64,000 bases of DNA, from positions 4,278,001 to 4,342,000 of the forward strand of contig NZ_CP126095.1 of assembly GCF_030123105.1 (NCBI RefSeq), read 5' to 3'. Source of the stretch: Paenibacillus sp. G2S3 (lineage in GTDB: Bacteria; Bacillota; Bacilli; Paenibacillales; Paenibacillaceae). The translations under genes were made by a program, and so were the position numbers. Below are positions 46,823-56,628 of this stretch, one piece after another. How positions within the stretch are numbered: position 1 is the first letter of the stretch; each line of letters opens with the position of its first letter. Below the pieces are notes generated by a model that saw only the letters and a list, made by a program, of their open reading frames with translations, did no database searches and was not told the DNA's origin.

Positions 46823-47842
46823 TTAATCTACCGTCCCAATATTCTCCAAGTGTAATGAACTTTCGGTGCTAACGCCCGCTTCAGTACTCAAAGTAGTAAG
46901 TGCTTGTTTAAGATCCTCTTTATTCACATACACATATGGACTCTTCCAAAGAGATTCCACATGTAAGGAATTGATATGGTCTGGTTTGAGTTTAGGGAAG
47001 TTCAACAACCATTGCTGGAGATCTGCTTGAGGAATATCTGTCTTTACATTTTCACCGATGATATCTAATACATTTCCCCATTGGGACACGCCTTGGAAAT
47101 TCCCCAGCTTATCCAGAATCTGCTTGATTACTTGCTGCTGGCGATCATTACGCTGAAAATCGGAGGATTCAGCCGTTCCTTGATTCGATTTGCGGTACCG
47201 CACAAAATCAAGCACTTGTTTGCCATCCAGCTTCTGCAAGCCTTTCTTTAAGTCGATCTTCGTTCCATCTGCCGAATCGGTATATTTCATATCCATATCG
47301 ACATCAATGGTTAGCCCGCCAAGCAAGTCCACCGTCTCTTTTAAGACATCAAAATTCACCACAACCATGTGATCAATCGGCAGACCGAGTAAATTGCTGA
47401 AAAACTCTTTTGTATTAGGGATAGCTTCAGTTTTATCTTTTATGTAATGGTAAGCATAATAATAATTAGCTTTTCGAGATGGCAACGATTTAGGTTTGAG
47501 CAACAAATCCCGCGGTATAGATAAGAAACTCGTCGACTTGGTGTCCGGATTGAAGCTGACAAGCATCAGTACATCGGTATTCATCACTCCACCACCGCCG
47601 TCCCGACTATCTACGCCGGCAAGCAGAAAAATCATAGGTTCAACCGATACCGTCTCCTTTTTTTCCTCTGGGGGAGCAGTTGGCTGAACGATGACTGGAG
47701 CTGCCATACGCTGTATCGCATCGTCCGTCTTTTTGTATAAATACCCTGCATATACTCCAATTCCTATAATCGTTGCACCTAAGACAAGACCAGTACTCGT
47801 CAGAATTTTACGAGTTGTTGTCCACTTGCGTTTGTTAGACAT
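46823..47842 (-). CDS. LytR-CpsA-Psr (LCP) family protein
   Basis: LCP enzymes attach teichoic acid or other glycopolymers to peptidoglycan at the outer face of the membrane. One N-terminal membrane segment (about 14-33) is followed by the LCP domain, with AGVDSRDGGGGVMNTDVLML, SIPRDLLL and GGLTIDVDMDMKY. The ATG at 47842 has GGAGG five bases upstream; a GTG at 47854 lies within this RBS. It follows the rodA-like gene by 30 bp in one operon. Confidence 0.92.
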   Translation of the reverse strand: MSNKRKWTTTRKILTSTGLVLGATIIGIGVYAGYLYKKTDDAIQRMAAPVIVQPTAPPEEKKETVSVEPMIFLLAGVDSRDGGGGVMNTDVLMLVSFNPDTKSTSFLSIPRDLLLKPKSLPSRKANYYYAYHYIKDKTEAIPNTKEFFSNLLGLPIDHMVVVNFDVLKETVDLLGGLTIDVDMDMKYTDSADGTKIDLKKGLQKLDGKQVLDFVRYRKSNQGTAESSDFQRNDRQQQVIKQILDKLGNFQGVSQWGNVLDIIGENVKTDIPQADLQQWLLNFPKLKPDHINSLHVESLWKSPYVYVNKEDLKQALTTLSTEAGVSTESSLHLENIGTVD

Positions 47843-47872
47843 AATTTCCTCCACTCAGTTCCAGTAGCTTTT

Positions 47873-48994
47873 TCAATCAATGCTGTCATCCTTATGGACT
47901 TTAACACTTAGCACGATGCCAATTGCAATCATATTAGTAAGCAGTGAGCTGCCTCCATAACTAATGAAAGGCAAGGATATCCCCGTCAGGGGCAGCAATC
48001 CAAGATGCATGCCAAGGTTAACAGAAACTTGAAAGATGATCATGGCGATAAACCCGGTGACAACATATGCCCCTGCACGATCCCTGCTTTCCAGTGCGAT
48101 AAAGATCATTCGATACACGAGCAGTAAATAAAGCATCAGCAGCACGGATGAACCTATGAAACCGTATTTTGCACCGATGACTACATAGATCGAATCAGAA
48201 TACGCATAAGGAATATATCCTTTTCGCAAAAAAATACCTTCACTACCCGATAATCCACCGGAGCCAATAGCTATCATTGCGTTTTTGACATGCCAAGATT
48301 TATCAGGATCACTCTGCGGATCCAAAAAAGCTTGAATTCGTGACAGTTGATGGGGCTCGACAATCTTTGATAACAAGTCGAAGTTGGCATAATACAGCCA
48401 TAGTATCGTGCCGATCGAAATAATCACCACACCGAGGATCAAAATCATATATAGCGCACGAATGTTACCAATCCAAAGCATACTAAGCAATATGCCAGCA
48501 AAAACGAGCGCTGTACCCAAATCGGGTTGATCCATGATCAAAATGAAAGGAATTATAAAAACGAAACAAACCGGCACTAAATCTTGAAAAAAGCGAAGCT
48601 GCTGTCCTTCTCGTTTACCCAATAGATGAGCAATGAGCAGCACCGTACATATTTTAGCCAGCTCGGAGGGCTGAAGCTGAAAGCTCCCAATACTTAACCA
48701 GCGTACGGCACCATTGAGGTTTTCTCCAACCAGCTTGACTAGCATAAGTAGACCAATACCCACGCCATAAAAGAGATATGCTAACCTGCCTAATAGAATC
48801 TTATAATCTACCAACGCAATGAATAACATGGGGATGCAAAATAAAGCAAATAAATACAACGAACTGATGTAAAGACCGTCTAACCGTGTATCCGTAGTCG
48901 CTCCATAAATAGCAACAGTACCAATACCAACTAGGCATGTTACGAGAAAAAGTACGGATCTGTCCAGCTTGGCAATTTTGGTGGAGAGAAACAT
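47873..48994 (-). CDS. FtsW/RodA/SpoVE-family glycosyltransferase
   Basis: This is a SEDS-family membrane protein with about ten segments that polymerises lipid II into glycan strands. It shows SELAKICTVLLIAHLLGKRE and the C-terminal signature GISLPFISYGGSSLL. The length of 373 fits RodA. RBS AGAGG precedes the ATG. Pairing with an LCP protein suggests joint action on wall synthesis. A partner class B PBP is not seen nearby, so which SEDS branch it belongs to is open. Confidence 0.93.
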   Translation of the reverse strand: MFLSTKIAKLDRSVLFLVTCLVGIGTVAIYGATTDTRLDGLYISSLYLFALFCIPMLFIALVDYKILLGRLAYLFYGVGIGLLMLVKLVGENLNGAVRWLSIGSFQLQPSELAKICTVLLIAHLLGKREGQQLRFFQDLVPVCFVFIIPFILIMDQPDLGTALVFAGILLSMLWIGNIRALYMILILGVVIISIGTILWLYYANFDLLSKIVEPHQLSRIQAFLDPQSDPDKSWHVKNAMIAIGSGGLSGSEGIFLRKGYIPYAYSDSIYVVIGAKYGFIGSSVLLMLYLLLVYRMIFIALESRDRAGAYVVTGFIAMIIFQVSVNLGMHLGLLPLTGISLPFISYGGSSLLTNMIAIGIVLSVKVHKDDSID

Positions 48995-49102
48995 GATACA
49001 ACCTCTATTTAATTTCTGTATTTTTCTTGTTGTGTACGGGATACATGCATGAAAATGAGCAGCATAAATAATCCGCTGAGCACGGATTATTAGGTTGAAT
49101 GA

Positions 49103-49645
49103 TTATCTCAGATCAAATTTGTCTTGATACGCCTTCTTCGATAACAGTTTTAGTTTATCTTCACTCAGCGTATAAATATCCAGACCGTTCCCTGCCTCGC
49201 CCAATGACCAGCCCAGCGCGAGCTCGTTATGGCCATCATCATCGACATCATAGAATCCGGCATAGTCCAGGCCATACCCAAACCCCTCAACCTCTGAAAT
49301 CTTATGCCACGCTTCATTTTCCTGCCTAAGCAGCATTGCTTTTATAGAAGAACCTTTGTTTTTGCTGTACTCATATACAACTACAGCTTCGTCGATACCG
49401 TCTCCATCCATATCTCCAAACGAGATAGCATTATCCTCTTGTCCATCCAACGGAGTTATCAATTGAGCTTTGTCGGGAAGCCATTTGATAAATTCCTGGC
49501 TCGTTTTGTCTCGCTGCAGGCTTGCTTCTGATGATGGAGGTTTAATCAGCTCTCCTGGTGTTGCCGGCACACCGCATCCTCCGAGCAAAAGTAACGTTGT
49601 TAACATAGCACCTATTTTTATGAATTTGCTCGGCATTTGGATCAT
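49103..49645 (-). CDS. FG-GAP/VCBS-like lipoprotein
   Basis: The lipobox LLLGGC is followed by a short linker and a small repeat domain with calcium-loop motifs DMDGDGIDEA and DVDDDGHNEL typical of FG-GAP/integrin-like repeats. It is 180 residues long from the ATG at 49645, which has GAGGAG close by; the ATG at 49636 is an alternative. It probably sits on the outer face of the membrane. The function is unknown. The rodA-like gene starts 109 bp downstream on the same strand. Confidence 0.75.
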   Translation of the reverse strand: MIQMPSKFIKIGAMLTTLLLLGGCGVPATPGELIKPPSSEASLQRDKTSQEFIKWLPDKAQLITPLDGQEDNAISFGDMDGDGIDEAVVVYEYSKNKGSSIKAMLLRQENEAWHKISEVEGFGYGLDYAGFYDVDDDGHNELALGWSLGEAGNGLDIYTLSEDKLKLLSKKAYQDKFDLR

Positions 49646-49726
49646 CGACTCCTCGCTTGTCCGCATATATAGTATTTTATCTGTGAAGGAGATGAAAGTG
49701 GTTATGAAATAGTTAAATTTGAGTTC

Positions 49727-51112
49727 TTATTTTATCGGCAAGTCAAATTGTACAATCGTTCCTTTACCCAAAACGCTGCTTATTCGCAGCTCTCCATGAT
49801 GTAATGCGATAATTTGTTCCGAGATGGACAGTCCCAAACCGCTGCCTGACGCCTGATGATCCCCTTTGTAGAATTTTTGCCTCACATTCTCTAAATCCGC
49901 TTCTGCGATGCCTGATCCATTATCTTCAACCGTAATTACAACTTTCCCTGGAACCGTATGTGCGGTAATAAGAATTCGACCTGAGGAACTAGTAAATTTG
50001 AGTGAGTTATCGATGAGATTAATCATGACTTGCTTCACACGATTCTCATCAGCTTGAATGACCGGTAGATTCTCTTCTATTTTCACTTCGAGTGAGATGC
50101 CTTGTCGGGTTGCTCTAGGGGTGAGTTGTCTGCCAATATGCTGCAGCAGCTCTGTTAGATCCACAGACGCGAGGTGAATAGCGATTCTTCCGTTATCCAA
50201 TTTAGAGAAATCGAGCAGTTCATCTACCATATGAGTTAACCTGTCACTTTCAGATTCAATGATATCTAGCCCATCATGAAACAGCGTTTGGTTACTCTCC
50301 CCACCCGCCTTCAAGGTGATTACCCAGCCTTTGATCGAGGTCAATGGCGTACGCAGTTCATGGGATACGGATGCGATAAAATCATTCTTAAGCTGTTCAC
50401 TTTTCGATATTCGACTGGCCATCATATTCAATGTATCTGCCAAGGAACCAAGCTCGTCTTGGTAGCGCTTTTGTACTCTTATGCTGAAATCTCCTTCGGA
50501 CATTTGATCTGCTGCCTGTTTCAGATCTTTTATGGATCTGGTTATGGTCCAAGACAGTAATAATCCAAGTAAGGTGACAATACCAATCACTAGCAAACCT
50601 ACCCCGATCAGCAAAACTGCAATTTGATTAACTGTATGTATAGTTTCCGTTAAGGACGTAATAAATCTGACTTCCCCCACGATGTTACCTTTGGCTTGTA
50701 AAGGATAGGATACCGCAAAAATAGCTTCCTCGGTTAGAGGGTCCTCTCCCTTCCAACTGCCAGGCTGCCCCTTTATCGCTGCTTGCACATCCATGTAATC
50801 TGTCACGGTAAAATCACCTTGGATTCCATTCGAATCCTGCAACAGCCGACCTTCAGCATTAATAATCTGTACCTGTGCATCGGAATGGCTGGCAAAACCC
50901 TTTAATAACCTATCCGATTGTTCCTCTAAATCCTCTTCGCCAAAGTATTGCTGATAAAAAGAAGCTGACAGCTCTGCTTGATTCATCAGGGTTTGTTCTA
51001 TGTTATGAAAATAATAATAACGCACAGATATATTAAGAATAATCTCAAGAATGAGCACAGTAAGGCAGATCACTACAAAATAGCTTCCTACTAATCTTTT
51101 CTGAATACCCAT
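49727..51112 (-). CDS. Sensor histidine kinase
   Basis: Two membrane segments (about 8-28 and 162-188) flank an outer sensor domain. HAMP (about 190-240), HisKA with the phosphorylated His in SVSHELRTPLTS, and HATPase with NLIDNSLKF, DNGSGI and GSGLGLSIS follow. It would phosphorylate the response regulator encoded three bp upstream. It resembles the PhoR/ResE layout, but the stimulus is unknown. Confidence 0.94.
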   Translation of the reverse strand: MGIQKRLVGSYFVVICLTVLILEIILNISVRYYYFHNIEQTLMNQAELSASFYQQYFGEEDLEEQSDRLLKGFASHSDAQVQIINAEGRLLQDSNGIQGDFTVTDYMDVQAAIKGQPGSWKGEDPLTEEAIFAVSYPLQAKGNIVGEVRFITSLTETIHTVNQIAVLLIGVGLLVIGIVTLLGLLLSWTITRSIKDLKQAADQMSEGDFSIRVQKRYQDELGSLADTLNMMASRISKSEQLKNDFIASVSHELRTPLTSIKGWVITLKAGGESNQTLFHDGLDIIESESDRLTHMVDELLDFSKLDNGRIAIHLASVDLTELLQHIGRQLTPRATRQGISLEVKIEENLPVIQADENRVKQVMINLIDNSLKFTSSSGRILITAHTVPGKVVITVEDNGSGIAEADLENVRQKFYKGDHQASGSGLGLSISEQIIALHHGELRISSVLGKGTIVQFDLPIK

Positions 51113-51115
51113 TCT

Positions 51116-51820
51116 TCAACCATCCTTTCTAAAGCGGTATCCAAGCCCCCATACAGTCTCAATCCAATGTGGATTTGAGGCGTCCACTTCAATCTTCTCT
51201 CTAAGCTTACGTACGTGAACATCTACCGTCTTAGGATCACCAATATAATCCTCACCCCAGACCAGATTCATTAATTCATTCCTAGAGAGTGCTGTATCCG
51301 GGTGCTCCAGAAAGGTCTTCATCAACTGAAATTCCTTCGGGGTTAATTCAATAATGTCATCATGCTTAAACATCTTGTTAGAGTTCAAATCCAGACGTAT
51401 CGGTCCAGATTGGAACACAGTTTTTTGCGGTTTTAGAGCTGTTTCTGTACGGCGCAATATCGCTTTGATCCGTGCTACCAGTTCTAATGGATTAAAAGGC
51501 TTCACAATGTAATCGTCGGCACCCATTTCAAGGCCATTGATTTTATCTAAATCCTGTCCACGCGCTGTTAAAAAAATGATAATGACCCCGGGATCCTGCT
51601 CTCTTAGCTTACGGCAGATCTCAAACCCATTCGAATCCGGCAGCATAATGTCCAGAACAATAACGTCTGGCCGGCTCGCCTCAAAGCTCTGCAATGCTTT
51701 TTCACCACAAGCAGCCTCAGTAACCTCAAACCCATTATTCGTTAAATTTATAGATATAAAACGTCTAATATTATCGTCATCTTCTACAATAAGCACATGA
51801 TTGCGATCTACAGTATCCAC
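51116..51820 (-). CDS. OmpR-family response regulator
   Basis: The receiver domain has the phosphorylated Asp in VIVLDIMLPDSNG; the C-terminal winged helix shows LTPKEFQLMKTFLEH and VDVHVRKLREKIE. The GTG at 51820 with GGTGGG upstream gives 234 residues, the family length; the frame to 51862 adds unlikely residues. It is the first gene of the two-component pair. Confidence 0.93.
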   Translation of the reverse strand: MDTVDRNHVLIVEDDDNIRRFISINLTNNGFEVTEAACGEKALQSFEASRPDVIVLDIMLPDSNGFEICRKLREQDPGVIIIFLTARGQDLDKINGLEMGADDYIVKPFNPLELVARIKAILRRTETALKPQKTVFQSGPIRLDLNSNKMFKHDDIIELTPKEFQLMKTFLEHPDTALSRNELMNLVWGEDYIGDPKTVDVHVRKLREKIEVDASNPHWIETVWGLGYRFRKDG

Positions 51821-51859
51821 AATTCCCACCCCTATTACCCAGTATTCAAAACAAAAAAA

Positions 51860-51889
51860 CAAAAAAACTCTCCCAGTAATGAGAGAGTC
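51860..51889 (-). terminator. Terminator of the dehydrogenase operon
   Basis: The stem of about seven bp (ACTCTC/GAGAGAGT) is followed by seven T on the minus strand and lies between the dehydrogenase stop (51956) and the response regulator start. Confidence 0.8.
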
Positions 51890-51955
51890 TTGTCTCAGAT
51901 CCCTATAATTAAATCACAAGTGGATATTACTCTATATCGCTGTGCTTGTCAAAAT

Positions 51956-53038
51956 CTAATCCAAATACACAGCCTTACCCGTTTGTGCAGATTCATAAAT
52001 CGCTTCTAATATTTGCGAGACAACATAAGCCTGTTCAGGAGTTACAACGGGATCTTTATCCTGTTCAATAGCTTCGATCCACTTTCTTAATTCGATATCA
52101 GGTGCACTTTCTGCTTTACCTTCATAGTAGGCTACGCCGCCTGCTCCGAGCTCAATTTTATTGGTGTACAGCTTGCTGAATTTCTCTCCGTTTATTCTAA
52201 GTCCGTCTTTCATATCCGCGCCAGCTTCCGTCCCGCTTAAGCTGCACTTCGCTTCATGCACGTCCAGTGAATTGAGAGCCCAGCTCGCTTCGAGCATAAT
52301 CGTAGCGCCATTCTCCATCACGACCATTCCAAAGGCTGAATCTTCAACAGTGAATTTCTTCGGATCCCATGGTCCCCAAGCGTTTGCAGCCTCTTCTTTT
52401 TGAGACAGCTCATGATATTTGGTGCCCAGCACGACTTTTGGTTTATAGTTATCCATCATCCACAGCGTTAGATCCAGCGCATGGGTTCCGATATCAATCA
52501 GCGGTCCGCCACCTTGCTTTTCTTCATCGAGGAATACTCCCCATGTCGGTACAGCTCTCCGTCTAATGGCATGTGCTTTTGCAAAATAGATATGACCAAG
52601 CTCCCCGGACTCACAGGCTTTTTTCAAATACAAACTGTCTTCTCTGTAGCGATTGTCATATCCAATAGTTAGCTTCTTGCCTGTACGTTTCGCTGCTTCC
52701 ACCATTCGTTTGGCATCTGCTGCCGTCTTGGCCATTGGTTTTTCGCACATGACGTGTTTTCCTGCTTCAAGGGCTGCAATTGAGATCTCAGCATGAGCGT
52801 CATTCGGCGTTAGCACGTGAATAATATCAATGGAATGATCTTTCAATAATTCAGTATAATCCGTATAGACTATAGCTTCAGAACTTCCGTATTTCTCTGC
52901 CGCTTCTTCAGCACGTTCTTTAATAATGTCACAGAAAGCAACGATCTCAACCTTACTTTGTCTGCTCAAACTTGGAAGATGCTTCCCGTTCGCAATTCCA
53001 CCACATCCAATAATTCCTACGCGAAAAACTTTACTCAT
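51956..53038 (-). CDS. Gfo/Idh/MocA-family dehydrogenase
   Basis: The NAD(P)-dependent sugar or inositol dehydrogenase shows the Rossmann motif VGIIGCGGIA, the catalytic lysine in CEKPMAKT and the catalytic histidine in PLIDIGTHALDL. The ATG at 53038 has GAGGGTG eight bases upstream and gives 360 residues. It follows the AraC gene in what looks like one operon of three genes. The substrate is unknown. Confidence 0.92.
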   Translation of the reverse strand: MSKVFRVGIIGCGGIANGKHLPSLSRQSKVEIVAFCDIIKERAEEAAEKYGSSEAIVYTDYTELLKDHSIDIIHVLTPNDAHAEISIAALEAGKHVMCEKPMAKTAADAKRMVEAAKRTGKKLTIGYDNRYREDSLYLKKACESGELGHIYFAKAHAIRRRAVPTWGVFLDEEKQGGGPLIDIGTHALDLTLWMMDNYKPKVVLGTKYHELSQKEEAANAWGPWDPKKFTVEDSAFGMVVMENGATIMLEASWALNSLDVHEAKCSLSGTEAGADMKDGLRINGEKFSKLYTNKIELGAGGVAYYEGKAESAPDIELRKWIEAIEQDKDPVVTPEQAYVVSQILEAIYESAQTGKAVYLD

Positions 53039-53054
53039 TTCATTCACCCTCACT

Positions 53055-53972
53055 CTAATTAGTTTGTTTTGCATTTCGATAAGTTGCTGGAGTCATCCCT
53101 AACCGCTTGCGGAAGACAATATGCAAATATGTAGCATTCGTAAATCCTTCCGTTTGAGCGATTTGTTCGATCGGACAATTGCTTTCTTCAAGCTTACGGC
53201 AGACCGCTTTCAACCTTATATCCTCAAGCGCCCTGCTGAAAGATTGTTCGGCGTTAACTTGTTTAAACACTCGCTGCAGCTGCCTTGAACTAATATTCAG
53301 CTTTTCAGCAACATTCTCCAAGGTAACGGCTCCTGAATAATTAGCTTCCATATATTGAATTGCGTATTGGTAGCGATAAGTTGACATATCTCTTACAGGC
53401 GCTTCTGTTCGAATTCCACCTGCATCATACGCTCTTACTGCCTTTAATAAAATGCTGATTACGAGATGTTTAATGGAAGTATAATATCCCGTTAGTTTAC
53501 CTTCACAAGCTTCATAGGCTTCAAGAAAACATTTCATAGCGCTGTGATAATCTTGTGCTGGAACTAGTGGTAGCTGCTTTAGCTTCTGAACACAGGTCTC
53601 AGCCTCCGCAACCTCCCAAGGATCTACGTCCTCTCTGATCTTCTCTTTGATGTCCACATGTAGACATAGCTCTTCCATGGATTCTTCTGGATTCGCCTCT
53701 TGGCGGTGCATGACACCCGGTCCGGTTAAATAGAGCATTCCCTCTGACAAGAGGTATTTTAGATCGCCAAGAATAACTTCTCCCTTTCCTCGTGGAATAA
53801 AATGAAATTCGAATTCAGAATGATTATGGAAATCTATTACTCTTCCCGGCGGAAAAGAGATCAAATGAAATCTAAGAACTGTTATCTCGTAATGTCCCCA
53901 TTGAATAGAAATATCCAATCTCTCGAGCATATCATGCTTCTCAAACATCATCTCATAGGGAAAGTTACTCAA
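53055..53972 (-). CDS. AraC-family transcription regulator
   Basis: A cupin-like sensor (about 30-150: VIDFHNHSEFEFHFIPRGKGE) and a C-terminal double helix-turn-helix (about 205-303) ending TNATYLHIVFRKRLGMTP are visible. The TTG at 53972 has AGGAGG nine bases upstream. It lies between two dehydrogenase genes on one strand and probably controls them. Confidence 0.92.
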   Translation of the reverse strand: MSNFPYEMMFEKHDMLERLDISIQWGHYEITVLRFHLISFPPGRVIDFHNHSEFEFHFIPRGKGEVILGDLKYLLSEGMLYLTGPGVMHRQEANPEESMEELCLHVDIKEKIREDVDPWEVAEAETCVQKLKQLPLVPAQDYHSAMKCFLEAYEACEGKLTGYYTSIKHLVISILLKAVRAYDAGGIRTEAPVRDMSTYRYQYAIQYMEANYSGAVTLENVAEKLNISSRQLQRVFKQVNAEQSFSRALEDIRLKAVCRKLEESNCPIEQIAQTEGFTNATYLHIVFRKRLGMTPATYRNAKQTN

Positions 53973-54001
53973 TGTTAAATCCTCCTAACAGGTGAAGCCA
54001 A

Positions 54002-55006
54002 TTACGCGTCTAGATCTGCTAAGCGAACCATACGAGCTTCTTTAGCAGAACGATTCGCCGCTTCCATCAATCTCGTAAGCTCCACAGCAATTTGAACATT
54101 CTGAGTGGCGAAGGTATCCTTTTGGATATGATTAACCCATTGATGGAATGCGCTTTCACGATTAGCTTGTAACGCTACTTCTTTCCATCCTTCCTCTTTG
54201 TCAGAGGATTTGTTACTTCTAAGCAGAAGCTTATCCTCTGGTGTTCCGTAAAGCAGTGTTCCCTCGGTTCCATGCACCTCGATGGTAAACGGCGAATGAC
54301 TATTCACAAACCCAGCCTCCACCACACCAATTGCTCCTGAATTCGTAAATAGCGTCACCACTGCATTATCTTCTACTTCCTTGCCCGTTACATAACCAAA
54401 ATTAGCACTTACACCGGTCACATCTTGACCTAAGAAAAGCTTCGTCAAATACATAGGATGACAGCCCAGATCAATCAAAGCTCCGCCACCACATTGTTCC
54501 AAACTGAAGAAATGATCAGGAAGCCAATTTTCTGTAGCCCCATTATGGGATAAGCGTACTCTGACGTAGGTGATCTCTCCGAGCAATTCTTGACTTAGAA
54601 CTTCTTGAATCGATAAGGTGTATCCATCATTTAGACGCGGCAAGGAGACGGTCAGCTTCACCTCGTTATCTTCCACTGCACTAATAATTTCTTCAACTTC
54701 TTTATGTGTAGGGGCAATTACTTTTTCCGTAAAAATATGTTTACCTGCTTTGGCGGCAGCCACTATAACATCTTTATGCACATTAGTTGGTGCATCCACT
54801 ATGACGGCATCTATATCCTCTTGCGCAAGCAGGTCATCCAGTGATTCGAAAAAAGGAACATGTAAGCTTTCGGCAGCTTTTTTTCCACGCTCTGCATCTT
54901 CATCCCAAACGGCAGCCAATACAGTATCCTCATGTTCTTGTGCCTGCTTCGTATAGTCCCAAGCATGTACATGCCAATAGCTAATCTTACCAATTCTTAT
55001 CGTCAT
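54002..55006 (-). CDS. Gfo/Idh/MocA-family dehydrogenase
   Basis: This is a second member of the family, 334 residues. The usual EKP motif is EKV (FTEKVIAPT), so the proline is replaced but the lysine is kept; the histidine is in LIDLGCHPMYL. RBS GGGAGG precedes the ATG. It is the first gene of the three-gene unit. It probably acts on a sugar or polyol different from its partner's. Confidence 0.9.
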   Translation of the reverse strand: MTIRIGKISYWHVHAWDYTKQAQEHEDTVLAAVWDEDAERGKKAAESLHVPFFESLDDLLAQEDIDAVIVDAPTNVHKDVIVAAAKAGKHIFTEKVIAPTHKEVEEIISAVEDNEVKLTVSLPRLNDGYTLSIQEVLSQELLGEITYVRVRLSHNGATENWLPDHFFSLEQCGGGALIDLGCHPMYLTKLFLGQDVTGVSANFGYVTGKEVEDNAVVTLFTNSGAIGVVEAGFVNSHSPFTIEVHGTEGTLLYGTPEDKLLLRSNKSSDKEEGWKEVALQANRESAFHQWVNHIQKDTFATQNVQIAVELTRLMEAANRSAKEARMVRLADLDA

Positions 55007-55167
55007 TTGCTTGTGCCTCCCGTATATATGTTATTCTGACATCTACTAATAAAATATCACATAACAAAACCCTTTATTAGTAGGAAAATGCGACATTAGA
55101 TATATAATATTACGACATAAATAATTTGGAAACAAAATCAAATCAAAAAAAGAAACCCTCACTAGGT

Positions 55168-55206
55168 TAAACTGTACCCTATGTAAAGGACATTTAAAAA
55201 AAGTCT
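55168..55206 (+). repeat. IS end, inverted repeat at the orfB side
   Basis: This is the terminal inverted repeat with 15 perfect outer bases. It overlaps the last bases of the orfB stop codon region. Confidence 0.88.
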
Positions 55207-56056
55207 AGGCAGATTGAAGAAGATGATCTCTGTATTGAACAGGGGTCATCTTTTTTAAATCCCATTGATACCTGTAGTGGTTATAGTAGGTCATGTAATC
55301 CTTAATCTCCTGTTTTAACTCAATCAAAGTCAAACAAGGCTTAATGGAAGCTTGATCTTTAAAATGACCAAAAAAAGATTCTTGTGGGGCGTTATCCCAG
55401 CAGTTTCCCCGCCTAGACATAGATTGTTTCAATTTCATTTTCTTAACCATTTTTTGAAAATAAGGATGTGTATAATGAGATCCCTGATCAGAGTGAATGA
55501 AGGCACCATCAGCTCTTTTAAACCTTTGGTTTTTCTTAAGCTTTAGGAGAGTATCTGTCGCAAGATCCATTGTGATTCGATCTGACACGTGATATGCCAA
55601 GATCTCATTGGTTGAACTATCTTTGATTGTGGATAAATAGGCTTTTTTACCCGATCCGTAAAATAAATAAGTGATATCCGTCAGTAACACCTTACCTGGA
55701 ATGTTCTGCTTAAACTCCCGGTTCAGCAGGTTAGGAACGACCCTATGCTCCTGAGTAGCCTTCATCATCCGTTTATAGGGATTGGCCCTCCTAAAGGGGC
55801 ATACAATGCTGTATTTCTTCATAATCCTCCTAATCCTTTTCAAATTGTAGATCACCTTAAACTGGCCCTCCAATGTCATCTTGATGGATCGGGCACCTTT
55901 CTTTCGTCTTTTGAAATGAAAAGCTTTTAGAATGACTTCTCTTAGTTGCTCATCTTGCTGTTTCTTCTGGATTCTCTTTTGCTTTGCTTCGGAAGACCAA
56001 TACCTGTAATATCCACTCCTGGAAACCCCGGATACTTTACATAAATAGTTGACCAA
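55205..56056 (-). CDS. IS3-family transposase orfB (DDE domain)
   Basis: This is the catalytic part of the transposase. The HTH_21-like start is followed by the rve-type integrase core with LTDITYLF, HSDQGSHYTHP and GNCWDNAPQESFFGHF carrying the three acidic residues. It is expressed as a fusion: the frame stays open upstream of 56056 to the slip site A-AAA-AAG at 56160-56166, where a -1 shift joins it to orfA. Confidence 0.93.
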   Translation of the reverse strand: MVNYLCKVSGVSRSGYYRYWSSEAKQKRIQKKQQDEQLREVILKAFHFKRRKKGARSIKMTLEGQFKVIYNLKRIRRIMKKYSIVCPFRRANPYKRMMKATQEHRVVPNLLNREFKQNIPGKVLLTDITYLFYGSGKKAYLSTIKDSSTNEILAYHVSDRITMDLATDTLLKLKKNQRFKRADGAFIHSDQGSHYTHPYFQKMVKKMKLKQSMSRRGNCWDNAPQESFFGHFKDQASIKPCLTLIELKQEIKDYMTYYNHYRYQWDLKKMTPVQYRDHLLQSA

Positions 56057-56121
56057 ACGGGAGAGTTGATATTTCTCGATGATGGTATGAATAAGGACAA
56101 ATTTCTGGCTAGATGAAAGTA

Positions 56122-56538
56122 CTATCCTTTGTTTTGCCTCCTTTCCATGAAACGAATCTTTTTTAACAGTTCATTCTCCCCTCGCAGCAAAGCATTCTGA
56201 GCTTCTAGCTTGGCATACTTCTCTTCGAGCGTTAGCTCCCGTTTAAGGGGTCTTCCTGAGGCGTGGCTTCTTGTATCCTGCAAACCTAAGATTCCGTTCT
56301 CTTGGTAACTCGCACGCCATCTCTTTGCTGAGGATTCGACTCTTTGGAGCCCAATGACAGTTACGTCAAAACCACATACTTCAAATATTTCTCTCGGCGG
56401 CTTCCCCTTATTATTCTCTGAGATAAACAATTGCTTAAACGCATCCGTATATGTAATTGCCTTTGAAGATACGGACCTCACATTCGGATTGTTAGATAAC
56501 TGCTTGATCTCTTTATCTGTAAATATTTTCTTGCTCAT
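56122..56538 (-). CDS. IS3-family transposase orfA (helix-turn-helix)
   Basis: The N-terminal DNA-binding part contains a helix-turn-helix (REIFEVCGFDVTVIGLQRVE) and a C-terminal leucine-zipper-like stretch (LEAQNALLRGENELLKK). The ATG at 56538 has AGAGGA six bases upstream. The slippery AAAAAAG at 56160-56166 lies just before its stop. Confidence 0.9.
   Translation of the reverse strand: MSKKIFTDKEIKQLSNNPNVRSVSSKAITYTDAFKQLFISENNKGKPPREIFEVCGFDVTVIGLQRVESSAKRWRASYQENGILGLQDTRSHASGRPLKRELTLEEKYAKLEAQNALLRGENELLKKIRFMERRQNKG
56160..56166 (-). other. Programmed -1 frameshift site of the IS
   Basis: A-AAA-AAG, in the orfA frame TTA AAA AAG, is the standard slippery heptamer of IS3 elements. 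Shifting here gives KKDSFHGKEAKQR and continues in frame into orfB. Confidence 0.85.
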
Positions 56539-56590
56539 ACCATTCCTCTTCCCTATCTTCTTCGTTATAAACAAAAATACCCTACCGAGA

Positions 56591-56628
56591 GACTTTTTAA
56601 AAGTGTCTACTCGATAGGGTACAGTTTA
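56591..56628 (-). repeat. IS end, inverted repeat at the orfA side
   Basis: This is the inverse of the left end, 15 perfect outer bases and partial identity inward. Confidence 0.88.

Noticed and set aside
51821..51862. Extension of the response regulator start to 51862
   Set aside because: Adds aromatic residues not seen in OmpR-type receivers; GTG at 51820 has an RBS.
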